Positions 1 through 9,033 are shown, numbered from the stretch's first letter. The stretch is DNA of 52,979 nt from Flavobacterium sp. (GCA_023251135.1 JAHEZJ010000013.1:1-52979), one strand, 5' to 3'. Notes: a model not told the origin generated them from the letters alone. Translations and numbers: made by a program.

Positions 1-348
1 TATAATTCCATCGGCGAGTAAAGCACTTCCTCCGATGATGGCGGGCACAATGAGCCACTGAATTTTAGTTTTTTTGACCAGTGCATATAAGGCAAAAATT
101 CCACCTTCCCCATGATTGTCGGCACTTAAGGTAATAAGTACGTACTTAATGGTAGTTTGTAAAGTCAAAGTCCAAAAAACACATGAAATTCCGCCAAGAA
201 CAATATCAGAATTAATGGCATAATCACCAAGTATGGCTTTCATTACATATAATGGAGAAGTACCAATATCTCCATAAATAATTCCTAATGTTATCAATAA
301 ACCCCCTATAGACAACTTACTATGTAAGTTTTTATGCGATGCGCTCAT
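1..348 (-). CDS. kup: Kup-family potassium uptake transporter, N-terminal part (cut by window edge)
   Basis: This is an open frame of 116 codons from an ATG (complement of 346-348) that runs off the left edge. The translation has the signature N-terminus of Kup/HAK/KT proton-potassium symporters: GDIGTSPLY near residues 25-33, then [13 protein letters not shown], then the [15 protein letters not shown] block and an ADGII end. These correspond to the first transmembrane helices of a roughly 650-residue inner-membrane protein. Potassium uptake is known for the family. The remaining 80 percent lies outside the window, so integrity cannot be judged. Confidence 0.9.
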   Translation of the reverse strand, partial: MSASHKNLHSKLSIGGLLITLGIIYGDIGTSPLYVMKAILGDYAINSDIVLGGISCVFWTLTLQTTIKYVLITLSADNHGEGGIFALYALVKKTKIQWLIVPAIIGGSALLADGII

Positions 349-425
349 GTATATTTTTATAAAAGACGGTTGCAAATTTACTGTTTTAAAACAAACTAAC
401 CTCAATTATAGATAAAAAGATAAAA

Positions 426-453
426 AAAAGCACAATCGTTAAATTGTGCTTTT
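426..453 (-). terminator. Rho-independent terminator of the secreted protein gene at 483-1724
   Basis: An 11-bp perfect stem (AAAAGCACAAT at 426-436 with ATTGTGCTTTT at 443-453) has a 6-nt loop. On the minus strand it is followed by a run of T. It lies 30 nt past the stop codon. Confidence 0.8.
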
Positions 454-482
454 GATTTTTATAAGGAAATGCAATTTTTACA

Positions 483-1724
483 TTAAATTCTTCTGCCGCC
501 GCTGCTTCTGCCGCCCGAACCGTTTTCTCTTTGTGGTTCACTGCTTCTGGACTCCTGACTTGCTCTTGGAGCTTCGTAACGTTGCGTGCTTTGAGAGCTT
601 TGCTGTCTCGCTGAATTTCCTCTGTTGTCAGAATAATTTCTGGAAGATTCTGTTCTTTGTGGAGTCGAAACTCGCTCTGTATTTCCGTAGGTTTGTGAAT
701 TTCCTCTGGAAGTATTTGAATTGTTTTGACTGTAATCTCTTCTGTTTTCACTTCTTCCTGAATTTTCAACTCTCACAGGATTTGTGTTTGCACCTGAGTA
801 GTCTCTGTTTGAAGAAGCGTTACGATTCGTAGTGTAATTTCTATCGGAAGAACTTCTGTCAGAAGAACTTCTGTTCTCTGAATAGTTTCTATTGGTCGTA
901 CGGTCATTTGTAGTAGATACTCTATCTGAAGTAGATCGGTTTGTCGTGTACGTATTTTGATTTCTTCCGTACTCTCTCGTTGAAACACGTCTTTGATCCA
1001 AATCGTAACGGTTGCTGGCGTTAGAGTTTCTCTGAGCAAAGCTGTAGTCAGGACGTCTCGTTTCGTAACCATAAGTACGTCTTGTTTCATACAAAACCGG
1101 AGCTCTGTAACTTCTTCTTGTATTTACATAGTTGTAGCTGTTGTTTACATTGATGCACAGATTGATGTTGTTTCTGTATCTGTAAATCGGATAAGGTCTC
1201 CAGGCGCTGTAATATCTTGGATAATAGTTCCAGCCCCAGGTAGAGCAATATGGTCTGTAATTGGTTACCCAAAACGAAGTATAAATTACAGGAACCGCAT
1301 GGTAAACCGGTTCGTAAATATAATTGGCACCGTACAAGTAGCTGTTCCCAACAATTTGTACACTTACTTTGTTGTAATTGTCTCTTTCGACATCAATAGT
1401 TGCAATATCCTGATAAACATCGCGATCTAAAACCGCCTGAATAATCACAACGTGCGTTCTGCTTTCGACAGATTCGATGACACGCAGATAATCCACCTGA
1501 TTGTCGTCATTTAAATCAAGATTTGAGATCTGATATCTCGGATCGTTCAAACGTCTTTCGAAATCCTGCAAATTAGCAGATTCTCCAAACATAGAAGCCA
1601 CAGCTCTTAAATCTAAATTATCGCTTATATCTGAATTTTTTGCATATACCGTAGTTTGGCCTTGTACTTGTACAGTGCTCAAACCTATTGTGAGGAGGGC
1701 TATAAAAAGTAGTTTAGTTTTCAT
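483..1724 (-). CDS. Secreted low-complexity Ser/Arg/Asn-rich protein of unknown function
   Basis: The 413-residue product starts with a clear signal peptide (MKTKLLFIALLTIGLSTVQVQGQ, cleavage probably after residues 21-23). Residues about 25-130 form an ordered domain with alternating beta-like hydrophobic positions and an acidic DLNDDNQVDY loop. A Tyr/Trp/Pro-rich stretch follows (about 140-200). The last 190 residues are a disordered repeat-like tail dominated by Ser, Arg, Asn, Thr and Gln (SSDRSSSDRNY, GSGGRSSGGRRI). Similar proteins occur widely in Flavobacterium as uncharacterised secreted proteins. It is a single-gene unit with its own terminator. The tail may bind nucleic acid or polysaccharide, but that is a guess. 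Confidence 0.75.
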   Translation of the reverse strand: MKTKLLFIALLTIGLSTVQVQGQTTVYAKNSDISDNLDLRAVASMFGESANLQDFERRLNDPRYQISNLDLNDDNQVDYLRVIESVESRTHVVIIQAVLDRDVYQDIATIDVERDNYNKVSVQIVGNSYLYGANYIYEPVYHAVPVIYTSFWVTNYRPYCSTWGWNYYPRYYSAWRPYPIYRYRNNINLCINVNNSYNYVNTRRSYRAPVLYETRRTYGYETRRPDYSFAQRNSNASNRYDLDQRRVSTREYGRNQNTYTTNRSTSDRVSTTNDRTTNRNYSENRSSSDRSSSDRNYTTNRNASSNRDYSGANTNPVRVENSGRSENRRDYSQNNSNTSRGNSQTYGNTERVSTPQRTESSRNYSDNRGNSARQQSSQSTQRYEAPRASQESRSSEPQRENGSGGRSSGGRRI

Positions 1725-1842
1725 TTTTAAATCATATTAAGATTAATATTTGGAGGTATCCAATTACTGTGCCAGAAAAAAGAGGGAAACTTATTTCAGG
1801 TGTTATAAATAATTGTATTTTAGCGCTAAAAAACTAGTTTGT

Positions 1843-2904
1843 ATGAGAAGAGTAATATTATTTTTTGGTGCTTTAATTTTGTTAATGTCTTTTAAAACGC
1901 TGAATAATAGTGGAAAGGGAATTTTTAACACGGGTTTTACATCAATACAGATAGATACTTTGTTTCAGGATAAAATTAGTATCAGAGCCATTGTAATCGA
2001 CAAAAATAAAATTTGGTATGGTGCCGATAACTCCCGTTTTGGGTTTTATGATTTAGATAAAAAAGAGAAGTTTGAAGATCATATTTACCGTGATACTTTG
2101 AAGCTGGAATTCAGAAGTATTGCTCAAAATGCAAACAATATCTTTTTGTTAAGTGTAGGGAATCCTGCATTGCTTTATCAGGTTTCTAAAAAAACGCAAA
2201 AAGTAAAATTAGTCTATAAGGAAGTTAATCCGAAAGTGTTTTATGATAGTATGCAGTTTTGGAATGATAAAGAAGGAATTGCAATTGGAGATCCTACAGA
2301 GGATACTTTTTCGATTATTATCACACGCGACGGAGGAGAAACGTGGACGAAAGTACTATCGGATAAATTGCCTACAAATGCCGAGGGCGAAGCAGCCTTT
2401 GCAGCCAGTAATTCAAATATTGTGATAAAAGGGAATGATACGTGGCTGGTTTCCGGAGGGAAAAAAGCACGTGTTTTTTATTCGGCAGACAAAGGAAGAA
2501 CCTGGAAAGCCATTGAAACTCCAATCGTACAGGGGAAAACCATGACTGGTATTTTTACAGCTGATTTCTATGATTCGAAACACGGATTTATTGCCGGTGG
2601 TGATTACGAACTTCCAAATCAAAAAAAGGACAATAAAGCGTTTACTACAGACGGAGGGAAAACCTGGCAGTTAATTGGTCAGGGCATGGGCTTTGGATAT
2701 GCTTCCTGTGTGCAGTATGTTCCGGGAGGAAATGGCAAAGAAATTATTTGTGTAGGTTCTGAAGGGATACAATATTCGCAGAATGGTGGTGAGAACTGGA
2801 CACAATTATCAACGGATACCAAACTTTTTACCATTCGTTTTGTAAACAGAAATACGGCAATTGCTGCTGGTCACAATAAAGTAATCCGAATCCGTTTTAA
2901 ATAA
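1843..2904 (+). CDS. YCF48/BNR-type beta-propeller protein, secreted or membrane-anchored
   Basis: This 353-residue protein is called from ATG 1843; an in-frame TTG 30 nt upstream is less likely because the ATG is followed at once by a signal peptide/anchor (MRRVILFFGALILLMSF). The body shows Asp-box repeats: DGGETW, DKGRTW, DGGKTW and NGGENW, spaced as in sialidase-like and YCF48 (photosystem II assembly factor) propellers. Bacteroidetes homologues are usually named oxidoreductase or YCF48-related without a tested function. It is monocistronic, convergent with the next gene, and ends at a strong hairpin. Confidence 0.8.
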   Translation: MRRVILFFGALILLMSFKTLNNSGKGIFNTGFTSIQIDTLFQDKISIRAIVIDKNKIWYGADNSRFGFYDLDKKEKFEDHIYRDTLKLEFRSIAQNANNIFLLSVGNPALLYQVSKKTQKVKLVYKEVNPKVFYDSMQFWNDKEGIAIGDPTEDTFSIIITRDGGETWTKVLSDKLPTNAEGEAAFAASNSNIVIKGNDTWLVSGGKKARVFYSADKGRTWKAIETPIVQGKTMTGIFTADFYDSKHGFIAGGDYELPNQKKDNKAFTTDGGKTWQLIGQGMGFGYASCVQYVPGGNGKEIICVGSEGIQYSQNGGENWTQLSTDTKLFTIRFVNRNTAIAAGHNKVIRIRFK

Positions 2905-2906
2905 CA

Positions 2907-2948
2907 AGAACCCCAAATAATAAAGTAAGTATTATTATATGGGGTTCT
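2907..2948. terminator. Bidirectional terminator between convergent genes
   Basis: An imperfect long hairpin has outer stem AGAACCCCA (2907-2915) with TGGGGTTCT (2940-2948). The inner ATAATA/TATTAT sequence extends the pairing. It lies between the converging stops at 2904 and 2968. Confidence 0.75.
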
Positions 2949-2967
2949 CGCTGCTGTTGTTTTGTTA

Positions 2968-3426
2968 TTAGTTTTTGGCGGCTTTGTCGCGATATTGTTT
3001 TAAAAGTTTGCGGTTAAAGTCGTCTTCCGATTTCTTAAGCTTTAATATTTTTCGGGCTGAAAGTATCTTTTTTAAATTGCTGTTGTATTTGTCACGAAGG
3101 ACGTACAATTCTTTGTCTGCGCTTTCTATTTGCGAGAGGAGTGCAGCAGCTTCTTTTTCAGACATGGTACTGATGTTGTCATCGTCTAATTTACGCAAAT
3201 ACATTTTCATCTTTTCATGGCGCAATTCATATTGCTTGTCGTCGTATGTATTGTAAATAGGCCAGAATTTCTCGGCTTCTGTTGAGGTTAGCTCAAGTTC
3301 TGTCGTTAAGAAAGAAACTTTATACGCTTTAATCTTTTCCCGCTTTTCATCCGTTTTATCGTTCTGGGCATAAAAAGAGAAGCTAATAAAGAATAGAATT
3401 ATCGGTAGTATATTTTTAATTTTCAT
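2968..3426 (-). CDS. Periplasmic Spy/CpxP-like sensor of ECF sigma factor
   Basis: The 152-residue product has a signal peptide (cleavage after FYAQ) and an all-helical charged body. The motif LTSTEAEKFWPIYNTYDDKQYELRHE resembles the LTxxQ-type helices of Spy/CpxP proteins. In Flavobacteriia this gene follows an ECF sigma gene and a putative anti-sigma gene and is called a sensor of ECF-type sigma factor. Here it is third in exactly that order (sigma 3894-4436, anti-sigma 3444-3860), with a 17-nt gap from the second gene. A periplasmic envelope-stress sensor or chaperone role is inferred from this context. Confidence 0.8.
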   Translation of the reverse strand: MKIKNILPIILFFISFSFYAQNDKTDEKREKIKAYKVSFLTTELELTSTEAEKFWPIYNTYDDKQYELRHEKMKMYLRKLDDDNISTMSEKEAAALLSQIESADKELYVLRDKYNSNLKKILSARKILKLKKSEDDFNRKLLKQYRDKAAKN

Positions 3427-3443
3427 CTTTTGAAATTTTTGTT

Positions 3444-3860
3444 TTATTCTGAAATTAAATTTTCGAGATTTGGGTTGGTCGCTAGTATGTCTTCAAGTGT
3501 TTCCTGTTCGAGCGCAACATTTTTATTGAGTTTATCAATGTCTTTATCATCCAGTTCGCGAATCAAATCGTATTGATTCAAATTGGACTGATAGGACAGG
3601 TATGTTTCCAAAGTATCTTCGTCGAGGTCTTTGGATGTTTTGTTGTAGTTGTTCACTATAGGGATCATTAAAGCCATAAATACAACTGCAGCAGCCACGA
3701 TTGAAAGAACTTTTTTACGTTTGTAAATCGGAATTACTTTTACTTCTTTCTTTTCGTTTATTTGTTGTAAAACCTTTGTCGAAAAATCATCAAAATAATT
3801 TTCCGGAGTCTTAAATCCAGTTTTTATTTTCGGTTCGTTTTCTAATTTAAATGTTTTCAT
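3444..3860 (-). CDS. Putative single-pass anti-sigma factor
   Basis: This 138-residue protein has a cytoplasmic N-terminus (KTPENYFDDFSTKVLQQINEK, the usual opening of this Bacteroidetes family), one transmembrane helix at about residues 52-70 (VLSIVAAAVVFMALMIPIV), and a short acidic external part. It sits between the ECF sigma gene and the Spy-like gene, 33 nt after the sigma stop. Topology and position fit an anti-sigma factor. No zinc-binding HxxxCxxC motif is present, so it is not a classical ZAS-type anti-sigma. Confidence 0.7.
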   Translation of the reverse strand: MKTFKLENEPKIKTGFKTPENYFDDFSTKVLQQINEKKEVKVIPIYKRKKVLSIVAAAVVFMALMIPIVNNYNKTSKDLDEDTLETYLSYQSNLNQYDLIRELDDKDIDKLNKNVALEQETLEDILATNPNLENLISE

Positions 3861-3893
3861 AATAGCTATTAGACAGTTGTTGTTACAAAAGGT

Positions 3894-4436
3894 TTAATTT
3901 GAGGTAACATATATTTCAATTTTTTTTACAGCGTGATGATAAGATGCTTTCAAAGCACCAACAGATGTCCCGAGAATCTCGGCAATTTCTTCGTATTTTA
4001 ATTCTTCAAAATATTTCATTTTAAAAACCAATTGCTGCTTTTCGGGCAAGGTTACAATCGCTTTTTGAAGTTTGATCTGAATTTCGTCTCCGTCAAAATA
4101 AACATCCGCTTTTAAATTGTCGATGGTTTTATTTTGTAATGCTTCAGAAGTTAATCCGTTAAGTTTTGCTTTCTGACTTAAAAAAGTCAAAGCTTCGTTG
4201 GTTGCAATTCGATACATCCACGAGAAAAGTTTGCTTTCTCCTTTAAAGTTTTTTAAATATTGAAAGACTTTTACAAAAGTATTTTGCAAAACATCGTCTG
4301 TATCGTCATGGTTCAAAACAATGTTTCGAATATGAGAATACAGCGGTTTTTGATAATCAGACACGAGTTTTTGAAACGCAGTATTTTGCGTTGCAGGATT
4401 TAATAATTGTTGAATAAATTCCTTCTCGTCTGCCAA
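3894..4436 (-). CDS. ECF-family RNA polymerase sigma factor
   Basis: This is a 180-residue sigma-70 ECF protein. Region 2 is visible as HIRNIVLNHDDTDDVLQNTFVKVFQYLKNF followed by FSWMYRIATNEALTFL. Region 4 is LPEKQQLVFKMKYFEELKYEEIAEILGTSVGALKASYHHAVKKI, a typical helix-turn-helix for -35 recognition. It is the first gene of a three-gene operon with its probable anti-sigma and a periplasmic sensor-like protein. The regulon is not visible here. Confidence 0.93.
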   Translation of the reverse strand: MADEKEFIQQLLNPATQNTAFQKLVSDYQKPLYSHIRNIVLNHDDTDDVLQNTFVKVFQYLKNFKGESKLFSWMYRIATNEALTFLSQKAKLNGLTSEALQNKTIDNLKADVYFDGDEIQIKLQKAIVTLPEKQQLVFKMKYFEELKYEEIAEILGTSVGALKASYHHAVKKIEIYVTSN

Positions 4437-4499
4437 ATTCCTTTATTTATGGTATTAGAATGAATTTTAAACAAAAGGTTTAATGCACCTTTAATTATT

Positions 4500-5627
4500 T
4501 TAGAATTCCGATTCTTCTTCAGGTGTTTTAGGGGTTTCTGCAGGTTTTACGGCTGCCGGATCGGTAGTAGCAGGTCTGTAAACAGGAACTTTGGCTACCG
4601 GAATTACTTTAGGTTTTGTTGGATAGTAAATTTCGGTCATTAGTTTCGACGGGCTTTTTACATCCAGTTTGCTCAAAGTTAAAATTTCAAGATGCGACCA
4701 GCTTAAATCAGGAGTGATTTTTTCGTTGTTGATAAAAGCGGTTGTTTTTTTAATGGCTTCGTTAAGATGTGTATAATCACCTTTTAAAGTGGTTTTTACC
4801 GCTTCAAAGCCGTTTAGTTTTCCTCCTGAAATGTCACTTCCTGATGTGGTTAGGATTTCTCGAATCGTAGGCAAACAGATCGAAATTTTGGCCAGTCCGG
4901 TTGTGGTGTCGTAGGTGTGGTAAATGATAAAAGGTTTGCCATTGGTCGATAAACCATTGTTTTTACTGAACGTTATCAGTTTCGGAATAACGATTCGGGC
5001 ATTCTTGCTTATTTTTCCAATTTCGCTCGTAAACGTTTGTCTGATATACGGAGTTTCGATTTTCTTAACCAGACCATTAACTTTTATAGAGTAGGTTTTG
5101 GTTTCGTAATCTAAGTTTTTATCAATGTTTGCGAGACTTTTTTCGTAAATGGTTCCAATTACTTTATCAGAACCTCCGTTTAGAGCGGTGTAGATTTTAA
5201 ATAAAAAACTCATGGTTCCTGATGCTTTCCAGGTCACTTTTGTTTTTCCGGCTAAAGTATCTTTAAAAGTCCAGTTTACATCAGCTTCCGTTCCGTCATA
5301 TTTCATTTTTTGCTGAATGCTTTCTCCATCCTTTGTTTTTAAGGTAATAGCATTTCCGTTTCCTTCAGAACTTGTCCAATAAAAAGAGGCACCGTTTCCG
5401 ACCGTTTTATTAGGGAATGTCATTTTTATGGAAGAATCTTCAACAGACCAGGATTCAAAATCTTCATAATTTCTAAAATCATTGAGGTAATTGTATACCG
5501 TAGCTTTTGGTGAGTTGATTACTTTGCTTCTCTCCACAGAAAAGATTCCTTTTTGAGTAGCGACAAAAACAGTAAGGGCAACAAGGCTTAATAATAATAG
5601 AAGGAATAAGTATTTAAGAATCTTCAT
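4500..5627 (-). CDS. SRPBCC (polyketide cyclase-like) protein with C-terminal GyrI-like domain
   Basis: This 375-residue protein has an N-terminal membrane anchor (MKILKYLFLLLLLSLVALTVFVATQ). Residues about 30-170 match the START/SRPBCC fold (VERSKVINSPKATVYNYLNDFRNYEDFESW is the usual beginning). The second half (about 180-330) resembles a GyrI-like/AraC effector-binding domain. The last 40 residues are a Pro/Thr/Glu-rich tail. Such tandem proteins are common in Bacteroidetes, are thought to bind small hydrophobic ligands, and have no assigned ligand. It lies 63 nt upstream of the sigma gene and may be independently transcribed. Confidence 0.8.
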   Translation of the reverse strand: MKILKYLFLLLLLSLVALTVFVATQKGIFSVERSKVINSPKATVYNYLNDFRNYEDFESWSVEDSSIKMTFPNKTVGNGASFYWTSSEGNGNAITLKTKDGESIQQKMKYDGTEADVNWTFKDTLAGKTKVTWKASGTMSFLFKIYTALNGGSDKVIGTIYEKSLANIDKNLDYETKTYSIKVNGLVKKIETPYIRQTFTSEIGKISKNARIVIPKLITFSKNNGLSTNGKPFIIYHTYDTTTGLAKISICLPTIREILTTSGSDISGGKLNGFEAVKTTLKGDYTHLNEAIKKTTAFINNEKITPDLSWSHLEILTLSKLDVKSPSKLMTEIYYPTKPKVIPVAKVPVYRPATTDPAAVKPAETPKTPEEESEF

Positions 5628-5871
5628 TGGGCTGGTTTATTTGGAGTCGTAAAGTTATAAAATTTATTACTAGTCGCACTAATAACAGGGTGATAAAAGT
5701 ATATTTTATACAATTGTCCTCATCCGGAAAAGTTCCAGATAAAACGTTCTAAAAGCTCTTTAATTATATAACCTCAAAAGAATATTGTGGTGTGCAATGT
5801 TGCTGTGTATTGAAATTACGGCTCTCCGGCTAAAATCAGTTGTGTTCCAATAGTGAAATTCCTTTTTGGAA

Positions 5872-6060
5872 TTATCTTTTGAAGAAAAATTTGATCACAA
5901 ATAAAATGGCGATAAAAAGTAAGAATACCAGTAGTACTTTATAATTTCCCTTGTAAAAAACCTTGTGTAAAGCAAGATCCTTTCGATAAGCGAATATCAT
6001 TACGATTACGAATGCAATAAAAAAACAGAGTCCGAATATTAATTGTCCTTGACTAAACAT
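5872..6060 (-). CDS. Small two-helix membrane protein, unknown
   Basis: This 62-residue product has two hydrophobic helices (about residues 8-25 and 41-58) separated by a basic loop (YRKDLALHKVFYKGNYK) and ends in FFFKR. It is a plausible conserved inner-membrane protein. I do not recognise the family. It is flanked by 240 nt without an obvious gene on one side and a divergent gene on the other. Confidence 0.6.
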   Translation of the reverse strand: MFSQGQLIFGLCFFIAFVIVMIFAYRKDLALHKVFYKGNYKVLLVFLLFIAILFVIKFFFKR

Positions 6061-6142
6061 AGTTAAAAATTATTTTTGGCAAATTTAGAGAATTGTATAC
6101 GAATTGTTGCTAATTTGCCATTTCATTTAATCAAATAATATC

Positions 6143-6523
6143 ATGAAGAAACAACTTGATGCAGTTACTGAATTTCATACTGCTTTTAGAATAGGACATA
6201 GTTTGGCGCCAATTGCTGATTTGGGAGAGACCAAAAAGCTGCTTCGTTATAATTTAATGAAAGAGGAAAATGAGGAGTACCTGGAAGCGGTTCAAAACAA
6301 TGATTTAGTTGAAATTGCTGATGCTCTTGGTGATATGATGTATATTTTGTGCGGAACCATTATCGAGCACGGTTTGCAGGATAAAATTGAAGCTGTTTTC
6401 GATGAAATTCAGCGCAGTAATATGAGCAAGTTGGGTGAAGACGGTCAGCCCATTTACAGAGAAGATGGAAAAGTGATGAAAGGTCCTAATTATTTTAAAC
6501 CTGATTTTTCAAAATTACTTTAA
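6143..6523 (+). CDS. MazG-like / PRA-PH-type nucleoside triphosphate pyrophosphohydrolase
   Basis: This is a 126-residue all-alpha NTP pyrophosphatase. The metal-binding pattern is clear: MKEENEEYLEA at about residues 37-47 and EIADALGDMMYIL at about 58-70, the EExxE and ExxD signature of the MazG/HisE superfamily. It probably hydrolyses a nucleoside triphosphate or phosphoribosyl-nucleotide in a house-cleaning role; the exact substrate cannot be told. It is not the histidine-pathway HisE, since no his genes are near. Its terminator follows at 6530. Confidence 0.85.
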   Translation: MKKQLDAVTEFHTAFRIGHSLAPIADLGETKKLLRYNLMKEENEEYLEAVQNNDLVEIADALGDMMYILCGTIIEHGLQDKIEAVFDEIQRSNMSKLGEDGQPIYREDGKVMKGPNYFKPDFSKLL

Positions 6524-6529
6524 AATAAT

Positions 6530-6562
6530 AAACCCGACAGGTTTTTAAAATCTGTCGGGTTT
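6530..6562. terminator. Bidirectional terminator
   Basis: AAACCCGACAG (6530-6540) pairs perfectly with CTGTCGGGTTT (6552-6562), with flanking A/T runs. It lies between convergent genes ending at 6523 and 6584. Confidence 0.9.
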
Positions 6563-6583
6563 GTTTTATAGAGGTGTCTTTGC

Positions 6584-7654
6584 TTACTGTACTTTTACAG
6601 TCCAGCCAAAAGTATCTTCTGAAAGTTTGTTTTGAAGACTTGTTAATTTTTCTTTCAATAAAGAAGCGTAAGAATTCTCAAGTGGTGCCATTTCGTAATA
6701 CACATCCTGATAAGAGAAACCTTTAATTACGCTTATCACAGCAGCAGTTCCTGCTCCGAAAATTTCTTTTAATGCTCCGCTTTTTGCAGCTTCTACCAAT
6801 TCTGATACCAGAACCGGACGAACATCAACTTTAAGTCCTTCTTTTTCTGCCATAGCAATCAAACTTTTTCTGGTGATACCATCTAAAATTCTTTCGCTTG
6901 TTGGAGCAGTAAGTAAAGTGTCGTTGATTCTGAAGAAAACGTTCATTGTTCCAGCTTCTTCCAGTTTTGTATGAGTAGCATCATCAGTCCAGATTACCTG
7001 TTGGAAACCGTCTTTGTTGGCCAGGTTAGTTGGGTAAAACTGTGCAGCATAGTTTCCGGCAGCTTTTGCAGCTCCAATTCCTCCATTTGCAGCTCTACTG
7101 TAATGTTCAGCGATAATTACTTTTACTTCACCGGCATAATAAGACTGTGCAGGAGAAAGTAAGATCATAAATTTATATTCGTCAGAAGGATTTGCTACGA
7201 CACCAGCGCCGGTTGCAATCATAAATGGACGGATGTACATACTGCTTCCGTTTCCTTTTTGAATCCATTCTTGGTCAATTTTCAATAATTCATTCAAACC
7301 GTCCATGAAAATACTTTCCGGAATTTCTGGCATTGCCATACGAACCGCAGAGGCGTTAAAACGTTTGAAGTTTTCATCGGGTCTGAACAACCACACATCG
7401 TTATTGTCATCTTTATAAGCTTTCATTCCTTCAAAAATCGCTTGTCCGTAGTGGAAGACTTTTGAAGAAGGATCCATCAAAATAGGAGCATAAGGCTTAA
7501 CGACAGGGTTTTGCCACTCTCCGTTTTTAAAATCACATTCGAATAAATGGTCTGTAAAAACAGAACCAAAGCTTAGGTTTTGAAAGTCTACTCCGCTTAT
7601 TTTTGACGAAGTTGCTTTTCTGATTTCAATTTTGTGTGTTTGAGTTGTACTCAT
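6584..7654 (-). CDS. ilvE: Branched-chain amino acid aminotransferase (class IV)
   Basis: This 356-residue PLP enzyme interconverts Leu/Ile/Val and their 2-oxo acids with glutamate. Family landmarks are FHYGQAIFEGMKAY near residue 70, FNRF-like KRFNASAVRMAMP, and the catalytic-lysine segment GIGAAKAAGNYAAQ near residue 200. EEAGTMNVFF and the phosphate-binding ITRKSLIAMA segment follow. Length matches the long eukaryote/Bacteroidetes-type BCAT. It is monocistronic. Confidence 0.95.
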   Translation of the reverse strand: MSTTQTHKIEIRKATSSKISGVDFQNLSFGSVFTDHLFECDFKNGEWQNPVVKPYAPILMDPSSKVFHYGQAIFEGMKAYKDDNNDVWLFRPDENFKRFNASAVRMAMPEIPESIFMDGLNELLKIDQEWIQKGNGSSMYIRPFMIATGAGVVANPSDEYKFMILLSPAQSYYAGEVKVIIAEHYSRAANGGIGAAKAAGNYAAQFYPTNLANKDGFQQVIWTDDATHTKLEEAGTMNVFFRINDTLLTAPTSERILDGITRKSLIAMAEKEGLKVDVRPVLVSELVEAAKSGALKEIFGAGTAAVISVIKGFSYQDVYYEMAPLENSYASLLKEKLTSLQNKLSEDTFGWTVKVQ

Positions 7655-7970
7655 AATTAATTATGTAAAGTTTTTTTAGGTAATTATCATTAATAGCACA
7701 GAAAATCTAAAGCAATGATCTGCTGTGATATAGATTTTACTGAATGCAAAATTAAGTAAAAATATATAATTTACTTAGTAAAACTGCATTATTTACGGGC
7801 TTTAACTGAGATTTATTTATCTTATAATAAAGTGAAAAAATTAAGACATTTTTATAAAGAATTTATGAAAAATGAACCGTTTTTTAAGGCTTTACGCATT
7901 TGTTTTGACTAAATTTGGCACTTAAAACGGTCGAAATACCAGTAGAAACGGATTGTAAATTCTGAAAAAG
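7655..7970. other. AT-rich intergenic region between divergent ilvE and mnmD
   Basis: These 316 bases hold the divergent promoters. The only motif I can name is a -7 box, TAAATTTG at 7910-7917, for mnmD. I see no ORF with coding character, no hairpin terminator and no repeat. Confidence 0.5.
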
Positions 7971-8636
7971 GTGAAAAGAGAAATAATTAAAACGCTAGAT
8001 GGTTCAACCACAATTCATTTGCAGGAGTGGGATGAGTGTTACCATTCGAAACATGGAGCAATACAGGAGGCGAAACATGTATTTATAAAAAATGGTCTTT
8101 CCTTATTCGGCGATGCTCCGGTATGTATTCTGGAAATTGGTTTCGGAACGGGTTTGAATGCCTTTATTACTTTTTTAGAATCCATTCAAAAGCAACAGCC
8201 AATTGATTATGTTGGAGTAGAAGCTTATCCGGTTGATGCGAAAGAGGTACTGGCTATGAATTATGTCGACGAATTGGAGGCTACGGTTTATAAGGAGGTT
8301 TTTGAGAAAATGCACGAATGTGAATGGAATCAGAAAGTAGCCATCACCGGCGATTTTGCCTTAACCAAAAGGAAACAATTTTTTGATGAAATAGATGATT
8401 TTGAAATTTTTGATTTGATTTACTTTGACGCCTTCGGATATCGGGTGCAGCCGGAGCTCTGGAGCACCGAGATTTTCAGGAAAATGTACAATAGTTTAAA
8501 GCCAAATGGAGTGTTGGTAACCTATGCAGCTCGCGGAGTTGTTAAAAGAAGCATGATTGAGGTTGGATTTACAGTCGAAAAATTGGCAGGACCTCCGGGA
8601 AAACGTGAAATGTTTCGGGCCTTTAAAAAGGTTTAA
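7971..8636 (+). CDS. mnmD: tRNA 5-methylaminomethyl-2-thiouridine methyltransferase MnmD
   Basis: This 221-residue SAM-dependent methyltransferase is of the stand-alone MnmD type, which completes mnm5s2U34 in wobble-modified tRNAs. It shows LQEWDECYHSKHGAIQEAKHVFI at the start, the SAM loop ILEIGFGTGLNAF near residue 50, YFDAFGYRVQPELW near residue 150, and YAARGVVKRSM plus GPPGKREM at the end. All are typical of MnmD/MnmC N-domain proteins. The best start is the GTG at 7971, with the -7 box TAAATTTG about 54 nt upstream. Confidence 0.9.
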   Translation: MKREIIKTLDGSTTIHLQEWDECYHSKHGAIQEAKHVFIKNGLSLFGDAPVCILEIGFGTGLNAFITFLESIQKQQPIDYVGVEAYPVDAKEVLAMNYVDELEATVYKEVFEKMHECEWNQKVAITGDFALTKRKQFFDEIDDFEIFDLIYFDAFGYRVQPELWSTEIFRKMYNSLKPNGVLVTYAARGVVKRSMIEVGFTVEKLAGPPGKREMFRAFKKV

Positions 8637-8748
8637 ATGAGTTGTTTAGAATGATTCCAGATTGATTTATATGCATTAAGAAATCGTATTCGTTGCTAAA
8701 GTTTTTAAAATAATAAGTTAAAATCGGTACTCGTGAATGATATTTGTT

Positions 8749-8756
8749 TAAATTTG
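8749..8756 (+). promoter_or_regulatory. Probable -7 box for the small gene at 8804
   Basis: TAAATTTG matches the Bacteroidetes -7 consensus TAnnTTTG. It lies 48 nt before the start codon. Confidence 0.45.
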
Positions 8757-8803
8757 TTGCGAGTTTGAAAATATAGATAACCCCCAAAAAATCTTATTTT
8801 ATT

Positions 8804-9001
8804 ATGTCAAAAATGATGTTTGATTACACGAAATCAATACTTGAGAGAGTAAGTTTCGACCCGATACTTTTCTGTAAAGAATTAGAGAAAGCTATCAAAA
8901 CACTGTTACCGTACGAAATGGAACAATTGCAAGAATGGTTATTAAATTTCATTATTGAAAAACCAGAACTAAAACAAAGTCTACTACTAATCAAAGTATA
9001 A
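8804..9001 (+). CDS. Small conserved-looking cytoplasmic protein, unknown
   Basis: This 65-residue acidic/helical protein contains FDPILFCKELEKAIKTLLPYEMEQLQEWLLNFIIEKPEL and has no signal or membrane segment. It has a clean promoter, an ATG start and an immediate hairpin terminator, so it is very likely real. Function unknown. Confidence 0.7.
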   Translation: MSKMMFDYTKSILERVSFDPILFCKELEKAIKTLLPYEMEQLQEWLLNFIIEKPELKQSLLLIKV

Positions 9002-9029
9002 AAAAAAGGAGCCACTTGGCTCCTTTTTT
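9002..9029. terminator. Bidirectional terminator
   Basis: AGGAGCC (9007-9013) pairs with GGCTCCT (9018-9024), with an A-run before and a T-run after. It serves the small gene at 8804 and the converging oxyR. Confidence 0.9.
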
Positions 9030-9033
9030 ATTG

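Noticed and set aside
386-769. 127-codon minus-strand frame and other frames inside the low-complexity secreted protein gene
   Set aside because: They are alternate frames of the repetitive Ser/Arg-coding region and the terminator; the 483-1724 frame has the signal peptide and conserved domain.
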